Under the pieces are notes generated by a model. The model had not been told where the DNA came from and ran no database searches. It worked only from the letters and a program-made list of their open reading frames with translations. This document shows, one piece after another, positions 16,417-25,473 of a stretch of 64,000 nucleotides of DNA. Every line of letters begins with the position of its first letter. Position 1 is the first letter of the stretch. Position numbers and translations under genes: made by a program. The DNA lies in the NCBI RefSeq assembly GCF_017308075.1, contig NZ_JAFKFX010000042.1, positions 1 through 64,000 of the forward strand, in the 5' to 3' direction. Source of the stretch: Allobosea sp. (GTDB lineage Bacteria; Pseudomonadota; Alphaproteobacteria; Rhizobiales; Beijerinckiaceae).

Positions 16417-17406
16417 TCACTCCACGAACCGAACGAGCGTCCTGGGCTTGACCATCTGCGCCAATTCCTCGGCATCCCAATTCGTCAGCCGGATGCAGCC
16501 ATGGGAAGATGCCTTGCTGATCCGCGACGGCTCGGGGGTGCCATGAATGCCGAAAGTGGGCTTCGAGAGTTCGATCCAGATCGTTCCAACGGGGTTGTTG
16601 GGTCCCTTTGGCAAAACCAGCCGGCGCTTGTTCTTCCCCTGCTGGAAATTTTTGCCCGGATCGTAATGGTATGTGGGGTTCTTCACCACGCGAACCACCT
16701 GATGCTCGCCTTCCGGCGATGGCGTATCTTCGCTGCCTATGGTCGCCGGGTAGCTAGCTATGACCTTTCCAGTAGCATCCAGAGCACTCAGCGTGCCGCG
16801 GGTCTTATCAGCCTGGATCAGCGTGACTTCATCGGTCGGTCGTGTGCGGTCGGACGCAACAACATAAAGGGTTTCGCCGCGGCGCCGAAGGCGTGCGTCC
16901 GGGCTAAGCGCGATAAATAGCTTCTCGCTCATGTGAAATCGTTCGGCGAACATTTCGACCGGCTTTTTGTAGGCAAGTCGCTTCATACGGGCCTGACGGG
17001 CGTAATCGTGCGGTATTCGTCTGACGTAGCTGTACCGTGCATCCTCCTTGGTGATGCTGTATTCGGTGATGATGTCGCTGCTGCTTGCTTCAAGCAGAGC
17101 CTGCCATGTTGCAGCGTCGATAACGTCGCCACTGCCGAGATTCGCACGGCTTCGGAAGTTCGCGACCGCTTTCCGATAATTCTCGCCATCGATGCCGTCG
17201 ATCTCGCCAGGTGAGATGCCTTGGCGCGCCAACAGCACCTGCGCTTTCACAATCGATGATGTGGGTCGGGTCACCTTGCTCCGTCCTGGAACGGGAGGCC
17301 CGGCCTTGTTGATCTCATCCAAGGTAAGGGCTTCGGCACTTCCGATCGCAAGCGCCAGGCAGTACATCCAGGCCGCTTGGCGTTTTAGAGTATTGAGGAT
17401 GCGCAT
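16417..17406 (-). CDS. L,D-transpeptidase (YkuD) with peptidoglycan-binding domain
   Basis: This 329-residue envelope enzyme has a signal peptide (about 1-27) and a PG_binding_1-like domain (about 50-110, IVKAQVLLARQGISPGEIDG). The central linker has a LysM-like feature (MSEKLFIALSPDARLRRRGE). The YkuD catalytic domain (about 195-329) has the signature HGTPEPSRISKASSHGCIRL, whose SHGC contains the catalytic Cys and His. It forms 3-3 peptidoglycan cross-links or attaches proteins to the wall. A perfect EcfG promoter with a 17-base spacer (17442-17467) suggests wall remodelling under stress. Confidence 0.85.
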   Translation of the reverse strand: MRILNTLKRQAAWMYCLALAIGSAEALTLDEINKAGPPVPGRSKVTRPTSSIVKAQVLLARQGISPGEIDGIDGENYRKAVANFRSRANLGSGDVIDAATWQALLEASSSDIITEYSITKEDARYSYVRRIPHDYARQARMKRLAYKKPVEMFAERFHMSEKLFIALSPDARLRRRGETLYVVASDRTRPTDEVTLIQADKTRGTLSALDATGKVIASYPATIGSEDTPSPEGEHQVVRVVKNPTYHYDPGKNFQQGKNKRRLVLPKGPNNPVGTIWIELSKPTFGIHGTPEPSRISKASSHGCIRLTNWDAEELAQMVKPRTLVRFVE

Positions 17407-17441
17407 AAGAAGGGACCGTTGCTGCGAAAATATCTGTCGCT

Positions 17442-17467
17442 AACGCTGCGCCGCAGCTGACAGTTCC
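17442..17467 (-). promoter_or_regulatory. EcfG promoter
   Basis: Minus strand: GGAAC, 17 bases, CGTT, 36 bp before the L,D-transpeptidase start. Confidence 0.7.
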
Positions 17468-17602
17468 CTCCTACTCATTGCTGGAGCTAGCGAGATTTCA
17501 GAATCCGATCGGCAGCTGCTGCCGAGCCGAGCTCGCGCATCCGGGGGAGAGGCAGGGGTAATGACCGCGATGGCGGTTCAAAGCGGTCATCCCCAGAAGT
17601 CG

Positions 17603-18163
17603 TCAGGCTGCCCGACGACTGTGCTTCCCTTCCTGAAGCTCCTCGATGATCTTGGCGATGAAGGCTGGCAGATCATCAGGCATGCGCGAGGTTATCACGC
17701 CGTTGTCGGTTACCACCGCGGCATCTTCCCATTGGGCGCCGGCGTTGATGAGATCCTGCTTGATCGTCTTATAGGACGTCACCTTTCGAGCCTTTGCGAT
17801 TCCCGTATCGATCAATAGCCACGGCGCATGGCAAACGGCCGCAACGACCTTGCCCTGATCAAAAAAGGCCTTGATCAACGCGAGAGCGTTTTCGTCGCCG
17901 CGCAACGTATCCGGATTCATCTGGCCGCCAGGAAGAACGAGAGCGTCGTAGGAGGCGACGTCGACCTCGTCCAGGGTCTTGTCGACATTCACGGCGCGCC
18001 CCCAGTTCTTGTTGTCCCAGCCCTTGATCCCTCCGGGCTCCAGCGAGGCGACGTGCACGTCCGCTCCCGCTTCCTTCAATCTCGTCTGCGGCAGCTCGAG
18101 CTCCGACTGCTCGAAGCCGTTCGTTGCGAGAATCAGAATGGCCTTGCCGTTCAGGGCGCTCAT
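17603..18163 (-). CDS. DJ-1/PfpI-family protein (YhbO/PfpI type)
   Basis: This 186-residue protein has the flavodoxin-like DJ-1/PfpI fold. The conserved acidic residue is in TNGFEQSELELP, and the nucleophile Cys is in VAAVCHAPW (followed by His), with SYKTIKQDLINAGAQWED and SRMPDDLPAF typical of the PfpI subgroup. Members act as deglycases or chaperones on glycated or damaged proteins, or as glyoxalases, and the exact activity here is not decided by sequence. The start at 18163 is favoured because upstream in-frame sequence is not family-like and a perfect EcfG promoter lies at 18196-18220. Confidence 0.85.
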   Translation of the reverse strand: MSALNGKAILILATNGFEQSELELPQTRLKEAGADVHVASLEPGGIKGWDNKNWGRAVNVDKTLDEVDVASYDALVLPGGQMNPDTLRGDENALALIKAFFDQGKVVAAVCHAPWLLIDTGIAKARKVTSYKTIKQDLINAGAQWEDAAVVTDNGVITSRMPDDLPAFIAKIIEELQEGKHSRRAA

Positions 18164-18195
18164 GGCGTGCTCCTCACTGATTGGGTTCGAAGACC

Positions 18196-18220
18196 AACCA
18201 AGGAAGCGATGAAGCGTTCC
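18196..18220 (-). promoter_or_regulatory. EcfG promoter
   Basis: Minus strand: GGAAC, 16 bases, GGTT, 33 bp before the DJ-1/PfpI start. It overlaps the intergenic gap after the cupin gene. Confidence 0.75.
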
Positions 18221-18235
18221 CACAAAGCTCGCCAA

Positions 18236-18748
18236 TCAAAATCCGTCCCACAGCTGGAGCATCGGACCATCCCGCCCAAAGACCGGGTCCATCAAAGGTC
18301 TGGCGAGCTTGCTGATAGCGGCTCGGATTTCTGCAGTGGGCGCGTCGCGCAGAATGTCGCCGCTTTGGCCTGGCGGGTAGGCGCCGACAACCAGCAAGTC
18401 CGCGGTGGCCGTCAGCCGTCGGTGACCTGTGCCGGCGGGGAGCAGGATCACGTCACCGACCGACACTTGGAGTTCTCGTCCTCCTGCGCCGCCAATCATC
18501 AACTCGGCCGAGCCGTGCGCAATGCCGAGGACCTCGTGGCCTTTGGAGTGATAATGGTGGAAGTCGTAGATGCCGTTACGCCAAGCTGGCGGCCAGCCGT
18601 TATGATCGAAGCGCTCTTCCATCAAGCTCGCGAGATCAGAGATATGGCGCCCGAATGCCGCCCGATAGACGAGTGCTGGGAAGCGCTGGTTGTTGGGGAT
18701 GCTGCCCCGCTCTTCGAAAGGCAGCGCCAGAATGGTTGGCGTCGACAT
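18236..18748 (-). CDS. Cupin-domain protein (YjlB-like)
   Basis: This 170-residue protein has a single cupin barrel. Motif 1 is GIYDFHHYHSKGHEVLGIAH (metal-binding His residues and Glu), and motif 2 is VGDVILLPAGTGHRRL (His). The N-terminal region (PFEERGSIPNNQRFPALVYR) and the length match the YjlB group of unknown function. It probably binds a divalent metal, perhaps acting on a small sugar or acid. It is on the same strand as the DJ-1 gene, 73 bp upstream of it. Confidence 0.75.
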   Translation of the reverse strand: MSTPTILALPFEERGSIPNNQRFPALVYRAAFGRHISDLASLMEERFDHNGWPPAWRNGIYDFHHYHSKGHEVLGIAHGSAELMIGGAGGRELQVSVGDVILLPAGTGHRRLTATADLLVVGAYPPGQSGDILRDAPTAEIRAAISKLARPLMDPVFGRDGPMLQLWDGF

Positions 18749-18815
18749 CGCTTCGCCTTTCATTCGCGCCCTGCCAGGCTGGAGCCGGGTAGGGCTTTCA
18801 ATCCATTATTCGCGG

Positions 18816-19352
18816 TCAGATACCTGGCCTGACATAGGGCGTCGCATTGGCATCGAACTGAGTCCAGCCTTCGCGCTCATAGTCGGCTCGGCGCACCGCC
18901 ATGTCGATCGGTGTCGCGCGATCCATGATCGCCTCCGCTTCTGGCGCTCGCTCCTCAGCAGTGCGAAGCGAAACTACGGATCCGCCGCGCCGGACGCTCT
19001 CGGCGTAGACGTGCGCGTCCCGCTCGTCGACGCCGGCGCTTGTCATGGCACCGATGATGCCTCCTGCAGCCGCCCCGGCCGCCGCCCCGGCGGCTGTTGC
19101 CGCGAGCCATCCTGCCGCCACGACTGGTCCGATCCCGGGGATGGCAATCATGCCCAGGCCTGCGAGAAGCCCGGCCGCTCCGTCGACGCCTGCTCCGATG
19201 CCTGCACCTTCCCCGGCATTGCTGTCCTCGTGATCCTCGCGGTGCCCGATGACGCTAATGTCGCTGTCCGAGAAGCCAGCATTTCCCAGCTCCTCCACGA
19301 CCGCGGCCGCAGTGGCGTAGTCCTCATACGATCGGGTAATTGTGAGGGGCAT
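18816..19352 (-). CDS. Glycine-zipper stress protein (general stress protein 17M-like)
   Basis: This 178-residue protein has an N-terminal domain like that of GspM/YflT proteins (SYEDYATAAAVVEELGNAGF, DSDISVIGHRED). A strongly amphipathic glycine/alanine zipper follows (about 55-105, GPVVAAGWLAATAAGAAAGA continuing to GIIGAMTSAGV). The last third is GVDERDAHVYAESVRRGGS with a C-terminal WTQFD. Such proteins are typical EcfG-regulon members in alphaproteobacteria and may associate with membranes through the zipper. It follows the PepSY-like gene by 26 bp and probably shares its EcfG promoter. Confidence 0.75.
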   Translation of the reverse strand: MPLTITRSYEDYATAAAVVEELGNAGFSDSDISVIGHREDHEDSNAGEGAGIGAGVDGAAGLLAGLGMIAIPGIGPVVAAGWLAATAAGAAAGAAAGGIIGAMTSAGVDERDAHVYAESVRRGGSVVSLRTAEERAPEAEAIMDRATPIDMAVRRADYEREGWTQFDANATPYVRPGI

Positions 19353-19378
19353 TTCAAATCTCCTTTCAGCGACCTTGG

Positions 19379-19663
19379 TCAGTGACGGGTAATGTTGCCG
19401 CGATAGTCCACGCTTACGGTGACCGGCTGACCGCCATGCGTGGCAGTGCCCTTCCAGACGCCATTGTCATCCTTCTTGAGCTCGCCGATGGCGGTATAGC
19501 CGTTGGCCTCAAGGCGGCTCTTGGCCTGGCCTTCGGTGAAGCTGTTCGCTCCCGGAAGCGGAGCATTCGCATCCGCCGGAGCAGGCGACGTCGTCGACGT
19601 CTGTGCAAACGCCCCTAGCGACGTGAACGACGCGACTATCGCGGTGATGACGAGCTTTTTCAT
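19379..19663 (-). CDS. Periplasmic PepSY-like small protein
   Basis: This 94-residue protein has a signal peptide (MKKLVITAIVASFTSLGAFA, cleavage after AFA). The mature part has GANSFTEGQAKSRLEANGYT and WKGTATHGGQPVTVSVDYRG NITRH. The layout (SRLEA-x-GYT, then two beta strands) matches single-copy PepSY/YpeB-like periplasmic proteins, thought to inhibit or bind partners rather than catalyse. A perfect EcfG promoter is at 19708-19732. Confidence 0.7.
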   Translation of the reverse strand: MKKLVITAIVASFTSLGAFAQTSTTSPAPADANAPLPGANSFTEGQAKSRLEANGYTAIGELKKDDNGVWKGTATHGGQPVTVSVDYRGNITRH

Positions 19664-19707
19664 GTGTTCCTCCCGAGAACGCAGGCCTGAAGGCCGATGC
19701 CGCAGAG

Positions 19708-19732
19708 AACGGGGGCAGCCAAAATTAGTTCC
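19708..19732 (-). promoter_or_regulatory. EcfG promoter
   Basis: Minus strand: GGAAC, 16 bases, CGTT, 45 bp before the PepSY-like gene. It probably also serves the glycine-zipper gene downstream. Confidence 0.75.
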
Positions 19733-19937
19733 AGTTCGGAGGTGGTTTAGACGCCGTCGGACGACGCGGAGGAAACGCTTTCCGGAGGCTTTGACGCGAT
19801 CGCGTCTTCAAGGGCCTTGCCAAATCCCGATGTCTGGAATGCCACGGAACAATTGCGACCAGGCAGGATTGGATCACTGCCAGATCACGGTGGCCGCCCA
19901 GGGCTCCTGGGTGCAAATCGAACTCTCGAGGTTTCCC

Positions 19938-20333
19938 ATGCGCATGACCGTTGCAACCCTTGGCCTGTCGCTGCTGACGAGCGCCGCTTTTGCGCAGTCG
20001 GCGCCGACATTGGCTCAGCCGCCCATGTTCACGGAGGTTAATCAGGCTTCAGCGCTTGGGAGCAGTCTCAAGGGCCTGAACGTGAAGAATGCCGGCGACG
20101 AAACCGTAGGCGAGATCGAGGATCTCGTTGTCGTCGGCAACACGCTCGCGTCGTACATTCTTTCCGTCGGCGGTTTCCTCGGAATGGGAACCCACTATGT
20201 CGCGGTCAGCCCGAACTCCATCGCCATTACGTGGAATGAAGCCGACAAAAAGTGGAATGCCCGGATCAACGCAACGAAGGATCAGCTGAAGGCTGCGCCC
20301 CAGTTCAAATACGAAGGCCGCTTCGCCAGATAG
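19938..20333 (+). CDS. Secreted PRC-barrel domain protein
   Basis: This 131-residue protein has a signal peptide (MRMTVATLGLSLLTSAAFA) and a PRC-barrel domain (about 45-115: GSSLKGLNVKNAGDETVGEI, EDLVVVGNTLASYILSVGGF). A basic C-terminal NATKDQLKAAPQFKYEGRF completes it. Periplasmic PRC-barrel proteins of this size are widespread in Hyphomicrobiales, often in stress clusters, with unknown function. A second in-frame ATG two codons later is equally possible. A rho-independent terminator follows at 20357-20390. Confidence 0.75.
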   Translation: MRMTVATLGLSLLTSAAFAQSAPTLAQPPMFTEVNQASALGSSLKGLNVKNAGDETVGEIEDLVVVGNTLASYILSVGGFLGMGTHYVAVSPNSIAITWNEADKKWNARINATKDQLKAAPQFKYEGRFAR

Positions 20334-20356
20334 CGCTCTGCTAGTTGCTCATCATG

Positions 20357-20390
20357 GCCCCGCTGACTCCGGTTGGCGGGGCTCTCTCTT
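20357..20390 (+). terminator. Rho-independent terminator
   Basis: The stem GCCCCGC (20357-20363) pairs with GCGGGGC (20376-20382) around a 12-base loop, followed by TCTCTCTT. It ends the PRC-barrel transcription unit 24 bp after the stop. Confidence 0.65.
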
Positions 20391-20648
20391 CGGCTCGCCA
20401 CGGGCCAAAGCCCGCAGTCGATCGCGTCGGATTAATACCGGGAAGGTGTGCCACCCAGGGTGGCCGTCACGGATCACATTAGACAGAAGAGAGCCCGTTC
20501 GGCAGCGATCGCCCAGAGGGCGTCGTGAGACCGTCGCAGCAAAAGCCCTAGGTCGGCGGTATTCGGGCCAAGGGACGGGCGTCGGGGAGGAACTGGCCTG
20601 TTTCACTGGGAGCGCTGAACGAAGGCGGAGCGTCGATTAGACGCCCCG

Positions 20649-20673
20649 GGAACGGCAGGCGTCGCGCAGCGTT
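20649..20673 (+). promoter_or_regulatory. EcfG promoter
   Basis: GGAAC, 16 bases, CGTT, 68 bp before the catalase start. The rest of the 407-bp gap 20334-20740 holds only the terminator above. Confidence 0.75.
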
Positions 20674-20740
20674 GAATTGGCCAATGAGCGCGGTGCCGCT
20701 TCTGGCGCCGCCGAGCCGGGCAATTCAGGGAGATTGGCTG

Positions 20741-22816
20741 ATGAAGGGGACCAAGCAATCCAAACCGGGAAATGCCGGTGAAACACATCAGACCGCAACG
20801 GGGCGAGAACAGCGGATCACGACGAACCATGGCGTACCGGTCAGCGACAACCAGAACTCGCTCCGGGCCGGCTCACGAGGTCCTAGCCTCCTTGAAGACT
20901 TTGTGCTGCGCGAAAAAATCCAGCACTTCGATCACGAGCGCATCCCCGAGAGGATCGTGCACGCACGGGGTTCGGCGGCCCATGGGTTTTTCGAGCTCAC
21001 GGATTCGCTTGAGGAATTCACTCGCGCCAGGATCCTGACCGAAGTCGGAGCGAAGACCGAGGTTTTCACCCGCTTTTCGACCGTGGCGGGTGGCGCCGGA
21101 TCGGTCGACACCCCACGAGACGTTCGGGGTTTCGCGGTCAAATTCTATACGAAGGAAGGCAACTGGGACCTCGTTGGCAACAACATCCCGGTGTTCTTCA
21201 TCCAGGACGCGATCAAATTCCCTGACCTAATTCACGCGGTCAAAATGGAAGCCGATCGGGGCTATCCGCAGGCCGCGAGCGCCCATGACACTTTCTGGGA
21301 TTTCGTCAGCCTCATGCCTGAAGCAACGCACATGATCATGTGGGCGATGTCGGACCGCGCGATCCCCCGATCCTACCGCATGATGGAGGGTTTCGGGGTC
21401 AACACCTTCCGCCTGCTGAACGACCGTGACGAAGCTACGTTCGTCAAGTTCCATTGGCGTCCCAAGCTTGGGACGCAATCGACCTGCTGGGATGAGGCAG
21501 TCAAGATTGCAGGTGCCGACCCCGACTATCATCGTCGCGATCTATATGAAGCGATCGCTGCGGGCGACTTCCCTGAATGGGAATTCGGGGTCCAGCTCCT
21601 AAGTCAGAAGGATGCTGATGCATTGCCCTTCGACATCCTGGACGCAACGAAGCTGATCCCGGAAGAGCTCGTGCCAGTCCGGATGGTGGGCCGAATGGTT
21701 CTCAATCGGAACCCCGAAAACTTCTTCGCCGAAACCGAGCAAGCCGCATTTCTTCCGACCAATATGCCGCCCGGCATCGACGTTTCGGAGGACCCCTTGC
21801 TGCAGGGGAGGTTGTTTTCCTATCAGGACACGCAGCTATCGCGTTTGGGTACGGTGAATTTCCACCAGATCCCGATCAATCGGGCGAAGGGGTGCCCTTT
21901 CCAGAACCTCCAGCGCGATGGCCAGATGCAGACGCAGGTCTTCGCCGGCCGCGCCAACTACGAGCCTAACAGCCTGAATGAAGCGGGCGAGGAGGGCGGG
22001 CCTCGTGAAGACCCACGCGGTGGCTTTCGAACGTTTGCCAAGGATCTCGATGGAGCGAAGGTTCGGCTCCGCGCCGAGAGCTTCGCCGACCACTATTCAC
22101 AAGCTCGGCTATTTTTCCGCTCACAGACGGAGATTGAACAGGCCCACATCGCCAGCGCTCTGGCTTTCGAGTTGTCGAAGGTCGCTCTGGAGCACGTCCG
22201 AGTGTGCATGCTTTCCAATTTGCGGAATGTCGACGAAACCCTGGCCAAGCGAGTTGCCGACGCTTTGGGCATGCCGCTGCCGACGGCTTCTCAACCCGCT
22301 CTCGCCCCGCAGGACATGGAGGCGTCGCCGGCCCTTCGTATCATCGGAAAGTATCCGCAGACCCTGGAGGGCCGAACCATCGGCATCCTGGTTACCGATG
22401 GCGCCGATGGCGAGATGATCAATGCTCTCAAGACAGCAGTCGAAACGGAGGGTGGCAAGACTAAGATCGTCGCGCCCAGGATAGGCGGCGTTTCGTTGAA
22501 GAAGGGCGGGAAGCTGAAGGCAGATGGTCAACTGGCCGGGAGCCCTTCGGTGATTTTCGACGCAGTCGCGCTCGTCCTGTCCGAAGAAGGCTGTATCGGC
22601 CTGCTTGATGATGCCGCCGCGGTCGACTTCACCAAGGACGCCTTCGGTCATCTCAAAGCGATGGGCTTTAGCCCCCAAGCAAGGCCGCTGCTGCAAAAGG
22701 CTGGTGTATTCGTCGATGCAGGTATCGTTGCGTTGAGTGATGACCCAGCTGCCTTTGTGGAAGCTGCTCGCACGCGGCAATGGGACCGAGAAGCCCAAGT
22801 TCGCTCACTCGCCTGA
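20741..22816 (+). CDS. katE: Large-subunit catalase (HPII type)
   Basis: This 691-residue monofunctional catalase decomposes H2O2. The distal His is in [15 protein letters not shown], the distal Asn region is [14 protein letters not shown], and the proximal haem Tyr motif is [15 protein letters not shown]. The C-terminal 150 residues form the extra flavodoxin-like domain that defines large catalases ([45 protein letters not shown]). The start at 20741 was chosen over an upstream in-frame ATG at 20672, because the latter overlaps the -10 of the perfect EcfG promoter. Control by the general stress sigma factor parallels RpoS control of katE in enterics. Confidence 0.9.
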   Translation: MKGTKQSKPGNAGETHQTATGREQRITTNHGVPVSDNQNSLRAGSRGPSLLEDFVLREKIQHFDHERIPERIVHARGSAAHGFFELTDSLEEFTRARILTEVGAKTEVFTRFSTVAGGAGSVDTPRDVRGFAVKFYTKEGNWDLVGNNIPVFFIQDAIKFPDLIHAVKMEADRGYPQAASAHDTFWDFVSLMPEATHMIMWAMSDRAIPRSYRMMEGFGVNTFRLLNDRDEATFVKFHWRPKLGTQSTCWDEAVKIAGADPDYHRRDLYEAIAAGDFPEWEFGVQLLSQKDADALPFDILDATKLIPEELVPVRMVGRMVLNRNPENFFAETEQAAFLPTNMPPGIDVSEDPLLQGRLFSYQDTQLSRLGTVNFHQIPINRAKGCPFQNLQRDGQMQTQVFAGRANYEPNSLNEAGEEGGPREDPRGGFRTFAKDLDGAKVRLRAESFADHYSQARLFFRSQTEIEQAHIASALAFELSKVALEHVRVCMLSNLRNVDETLAKRVADALGMPLPTASQPALAPQDMEASPALRIIGKYPQTLEGRTIGILVTDGADGEMINALKTAVETEGGKTKIVAPRIGGVSLKKGGKLKADGQLAGSPSVIFDAVALVLSEEGCIGLLDDAAAVDFTKDAFGHLKAMGFSPQARPLLQKAGVFVDAGIVALSDDPAAFVEAARTRQWDREAQVRSLA

Positions 22817-22926
22817 AGCAGTGAGCCGGCGACTGCGATGAGCTTGCTCTCGGCCATCGCCTCTAAGCTTCCTCCTCGAGGCGCTTGGTTTTTGTCCCTG
22901 CTGCGCTTCGCCGCCGCAGCCGAACA

Positions 22927-22951
22927 GGAACCAGCGCTCTGGCAGCCGGTT
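22927..22951 (+). promoter_or_regulatory. EcfG promoter
   Basis: GGAAC, 16 bases, GGTT, ending 28 bp before the small gene at 22980. Confidence 0.75.
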
Positions 22952-22979
22952 ATGTCGCCGTGAAGTCGGAGTTTGCACC

Positions 22980-23234
22980 ATGACCACAGATGCGGCTTTC
23001 GAAACGCTTCGACGGTTCGGCCAAGCGCCATCCACCGCACAGTTCTGGATGTCATCGACCCCGGCGAGAAATTTCAGCACCCTGAATGAATGCCTGCTGT
23101 TTCTCGCCGATGCGACTGAAGGCGAGCCCCTTCCGGATGTGCGCGTCCACTCTGAAACTGGCGACATCGCCTTAAACGGCCCAGAGCTGGAAAAGCTGAT
23201 CTCAGCTGCCAGGCTGCTCCGCTCTCCCGCGTAG
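22980..23234 (+). CDS. Small hypothetical protein under stress promoter
   Basis: An 84-residue protein (MTTDAAFETLRRFGQAPSTA, NFSTLNECLLFLADATEGEP, ELEKLISAARLLRSPA). It is mostly helical with no membrane segment or recognisable domain. The perfect EcfG promoter at a normal distance supports the coding call. It lies 163 bp after the catalase gene. Confidence 0.6.
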   Translation: MTTDAAFETLRRFGQAPSTAQFWMSSTPARNFSTLNECLLFLADATEGEPLPDVRVHSETGDIALNGPELEKLISAARLLRSPA

Positions 23235-23281
23235 GGTCTTTAATCGACAATTACCGGCTGGCCGTCGGGGAGTAGCTTTGG

Positions 23282-23500
23282 ATGCCGTCTATAACTGGAA
23301 AGCCCATTATTGAGATCCCGGTCGTGAATGTCTCGGAGGTCGTCGTCACTACGGATATGGGGGAAGGCGCGATGATCAAGCTAGAGACGGAAGCCGACGC
23401 AGATCTTTGGCTTGTCCTCTCGCCGACGGTGCTTGTCCAATTGGAAGTCATGCTCGCGCGCGCAGCGCAGGAGCAGGCCAAAAAAGTGCCAAGGCAGTAG
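23282..23500 (+). CDS. Small hypothetical protein
   Basis: A 72-residue protein with alternating beta strands (GKPIIEIPVVNVSEVVVTTD, ADLWLVLSPTVLVQLEVMLA) and a charged tail. No domain is recognised. It starts 48 bp after the preceding small gene with no promoter motif of its own, so it probably shares that gene's EcfG promoter. Confidence 0.5.
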   Translation: MPSITGKPIIEIPVVNVSEVVVTTDMGEGAMIKLETEADADLWLVLSPTVLVQLEVMLARAAQEQAKKVPRQ

Positions 23501-23588
23501 TCTAACCGTGCCGAGGACGGCACTGGCCCGCTGCAAGCTCAGCCGCAAGCGGAGCACCATCTGGGATCGCGCGCGCAGTGACCTGAAA

Positions 23589-23613
23589 GGAACCTGCTGC
23601 GGGTTGGGCGGTT
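23589..23613 (+). promoter_or_regulatory. EcfG promoter
   Basis: GGAAC, 16 bases, GGTT. Its closeness to the next gene favours the ATG at 23641 (preceded by GGAGGA) over the ATG at 23629 as start. Confidence 0.7.
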
Positions 23614-23640
23614 GCTCCGTGGGGGGCGATGGAGGAACCC

Positions 23641-23829
23641 ATGCGTGACGGTCACGGCAACAAGCTCTCGCCCGAAGAGCAAGAGCGGGCAAAGTCGATC
23701 CAGGGTGCCCCTGACAAGGACTCCTTGAACAAGGTTTCGATCGATCCGCACGCCGACAAGGATACTGGCGAAGCGGACAAGCCCGATGTGAAATCGGAAG
23801 ACAAGCCGGCCGCCGGGCCAGGTGAATAA
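23641..23829 (+). CDS. Small hydrophilic, disordered stress protein
   Basis: A 62-residue, almost entirely charged and polar protein (MRDGHGNKLSPEEQERAKSI, DKDSLNKVSIDPHADKDTGE, DKPAAGPGE) with no hydrophobic core. It resembles hydrophilin-like proteins that protect against desiccation or osmotic stress, but no named family is claimed. The ribosome binding site GGAGGA lies 4 bases before the ATG, and the EcfG promoter is directly upstream. Confidence 0.6.
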   Translation: MRDGHGNKLSPEEQERAKSIQGAPDKDSLNKVSIDPHADKDTGEADKPDVKSEDKPAAGPGE

Positions 23830-24046
23830 GGTGGGCCATCGGTTGGGCATCAATTGCTTGAGGGGTCAGGCCGGCTTTGAAGCAAGGAACGGAATTGGCT
23901 GAGCGAGCAAGGCAGCCGGGAGCTTGCTTTCTTCTCCGCGATCGGCCGCCATTTCCCGAAGATCGATGAGCCGGCCAGGACTACGACCCGCTAGCTCCGC
24001 GTTTCCGCTTGCCCGGATTGTCGGAGACCACCGCAGAACTGTGTCT

Positions 24047-24823
24047 TCAGATCGCTTTAGCCAAGATGACCTGGCGTATCAGTTGGCAGGGCTTGTCGGT
24101 CGTCAGGAATGCAAGGTCTGCGGCATCTCGCCCGTGCACGATACGGACCAGCCCCTCGATCGGAGCGAGCCTGGTCGGATCGACGAGCCACCATCGATTA
24201 TCCAGAAAGACCTCCATGACCGCGTGAAAGTCAGGCGGTTGCAGGTCGACTGCGTAGGCACTGACCGCTCGTGATGGAATGGACAGCGCCCGGCAAAGCG
24301 TAATGCCTAGGTGGGTGAAATCTCTGCAAACGCCGGCGCGAACCGTGAATGTGTGCGCGGCGTCGGTCTCGGCGGTGCTGACGCCGGACACATAATCTAC
24401 GTTTCGATTTATCCATTCCATGATCGACATGACCCGAGCGACCCCGTCCTCCGCCTGACCAAACTCGCGCAATGCGAAGCGCTGGAACTGGTCGCTGGGG
24501 CAAAAGCGGCTTGGAAGCAGATAGGGCAGAACGTCGGCTGGAAGTTCGCTCCAGAGGTGCTGCCGGGCGGCCGAGGGCAGGAGCGCGCGCGTGCCGTTGT
24601 CGACCACGGCGTCGTAGGAGATTGTCACTTCCCCGGACAGACAGGCCCGGAAGCCCCGCTCGCCGTCGGGACCGGTATCGCATGCCAGTTCTGTCGAGGG
24701 CATCGCCGAGAGTGCTTCGGACAGCACCGTTTGATCCGAGGACCGGGCTGCCTCGATCTTGCCAATCACCTGGGTTGGAAAGGCAAAGCCGTAGACCAGG
24801 GTTGTAGTCGTTCGGACTTGCAT
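24047..24823 (-). CDS. Transglutaminase-like cysteine peptidase family protein
   Basis: This 258-residue protein has an N-terminal bacterial transglutaminase-like domain (about 1-110) and a core (about 140-235) with the catalytic triad: Cys in AGVCRDFTHL, His in PPDFHAVMEVFL, Asp in WWLVDPTRL. YVSGVSTAETDAAHTFTVRA is the usual lead-in to the Cys. There is no signal peptide, so it is cytoplasmic. Such proteins are common and uncharacterised in alphaproteobacteria and are usually assigned to peptide or protein cleavage or cross-linking. No EcfG promoter was found upstream. Confidence 0.8.
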   Translation of the reverse strand: MQVRTTTTLVYGFAFPTQVIGKIEAARSSDQTVLSEALSAMPSTELACDTGPDGERGFRACLSGEVTISYDAVVDNGTRALLPSAARQHLWSELPADVLPYLLPSRFCPSDQFQRFALREFGQAEDGVARVMSIMEWINRNVDYVSGVSTAETDAAHTFTVRAGVCRDFTHLGITLCRALSIPSRAVSAYAVDLQPPDFHAVMEVFLDNRWWLVDPTRLAPIEGLVRIVHGRDAADLAFLTTDKPCQLIRQVILAKAI

Positions 24824-24981
24824 TCTGTCGCCTCGAATAGTGTCGCGCGATCAATCGTGACCGCCGACCAGCGTTCAATCGGTATTGGCTCGATGAGGAT
24901 TTTGTCGCGCGTGCGGATTTCAGCGTCGCTGCAAATCACTGGCTCCGACCGCTGCCTCTCTCGAAAAGGAGGTCGCTCCCG

Positions 24982-25257
24982 TCATGTAGAGCGCTTCTTC
25001 CTACGGGCGTGCGATGAGGTTGGCGTCGCGGCCGACTTCGATCGCCGTTTGGGCGTGACGTCCTTCGCTCGTCGGGCTCGGGCCTCGATATTCAAGCGAT
25101 AGACCCCATAAGCTATAGTACCGGCAACGAGAACGGGTGTCGGCAGACGAGATGCGAGCAACGTCAATGGCACTGCCATGTTCTCAGGGATTTCGCCGTG
25201 AGCAACATCGTGCGCTATCCACGCACCCGCTAGGCTAGAGAACGAAGCTTTGATCAT
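24982..25257 (-). CDS. Hypothetical protein with one hydrophobic segment and basic tail
   Basis: A 91-residue protein. IKASFSSLAGAWIAHDVAHG is followed by a hydrophobic stretch (PTPVLVAGTIAYGVYRLNIE) and a lysine/arginine-rich C-terminus (RRAKDVTPKRRSKSAATPTS). The start overlaps the stop of the next upstream gene by 4 bases (ATGA), so the two form an operon driven by the EcfG promoter at 25474-25498. Its function is not recognised. Confidence 0.55.
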   Translation of the reverse strand: MIKASFSSLAGAWIAHDVAHGEIPENMAVPLTLLASRLPTPVLVAGTIAYGVYRLNIEARARRAKDVTPKRRSKSAATPTSSHARRKKRST

Positions 25258-25439
25258 TGCTTATCCTCTGTGCCGCCTGGTATGACGGGAACCTGTTCGG
25301 CAACCGGGTCGCTCGCTGGAAAGGTGTCCTTCAAAGCCTTCTCCAGCTTTTGGTCGACCGTCATTTCGCGTTCTTCCTTGCGCTGAGCCTTCTGTTCCTG
25401 CTCGAGGCTTTTCACCGCGGGACTCTTCTTTTCGGTCAC
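25254..25439 (-). CDS. Small hydrophilic protein with FPASDP motif
   Basis: A 61-residue charged helical protein from a GTG at 25439 (TEKKSPAVKSLEQEQKAQRK, then LEKALKDTFPASDPVAEQVP). The D-x-FPASDP block is a recurrent signature of small alphaproteobacterial stress proteins of unknown function. A perfect EcfG promoter lies 35 bp upstream and the stop overlaps the next gene. Confidence 0.65.
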   Translation of the reverse strand: MTEKKSPAVKSLEQEQKAQRKEEREMTVDQKLEKALKDTFPASDPVAEQVPVIPGGTEDKQ

Positions 25440-25473
25440 GTCGCCCTCCTGGGTGCTCGATCTTAGAGGTAGC

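Noticed and set aside
19850-19880. EcfG-like site before the PRC-barrel gene
   Set aside because: GGAAC is followed after 16 bases by GATT; the -10 does not fit.
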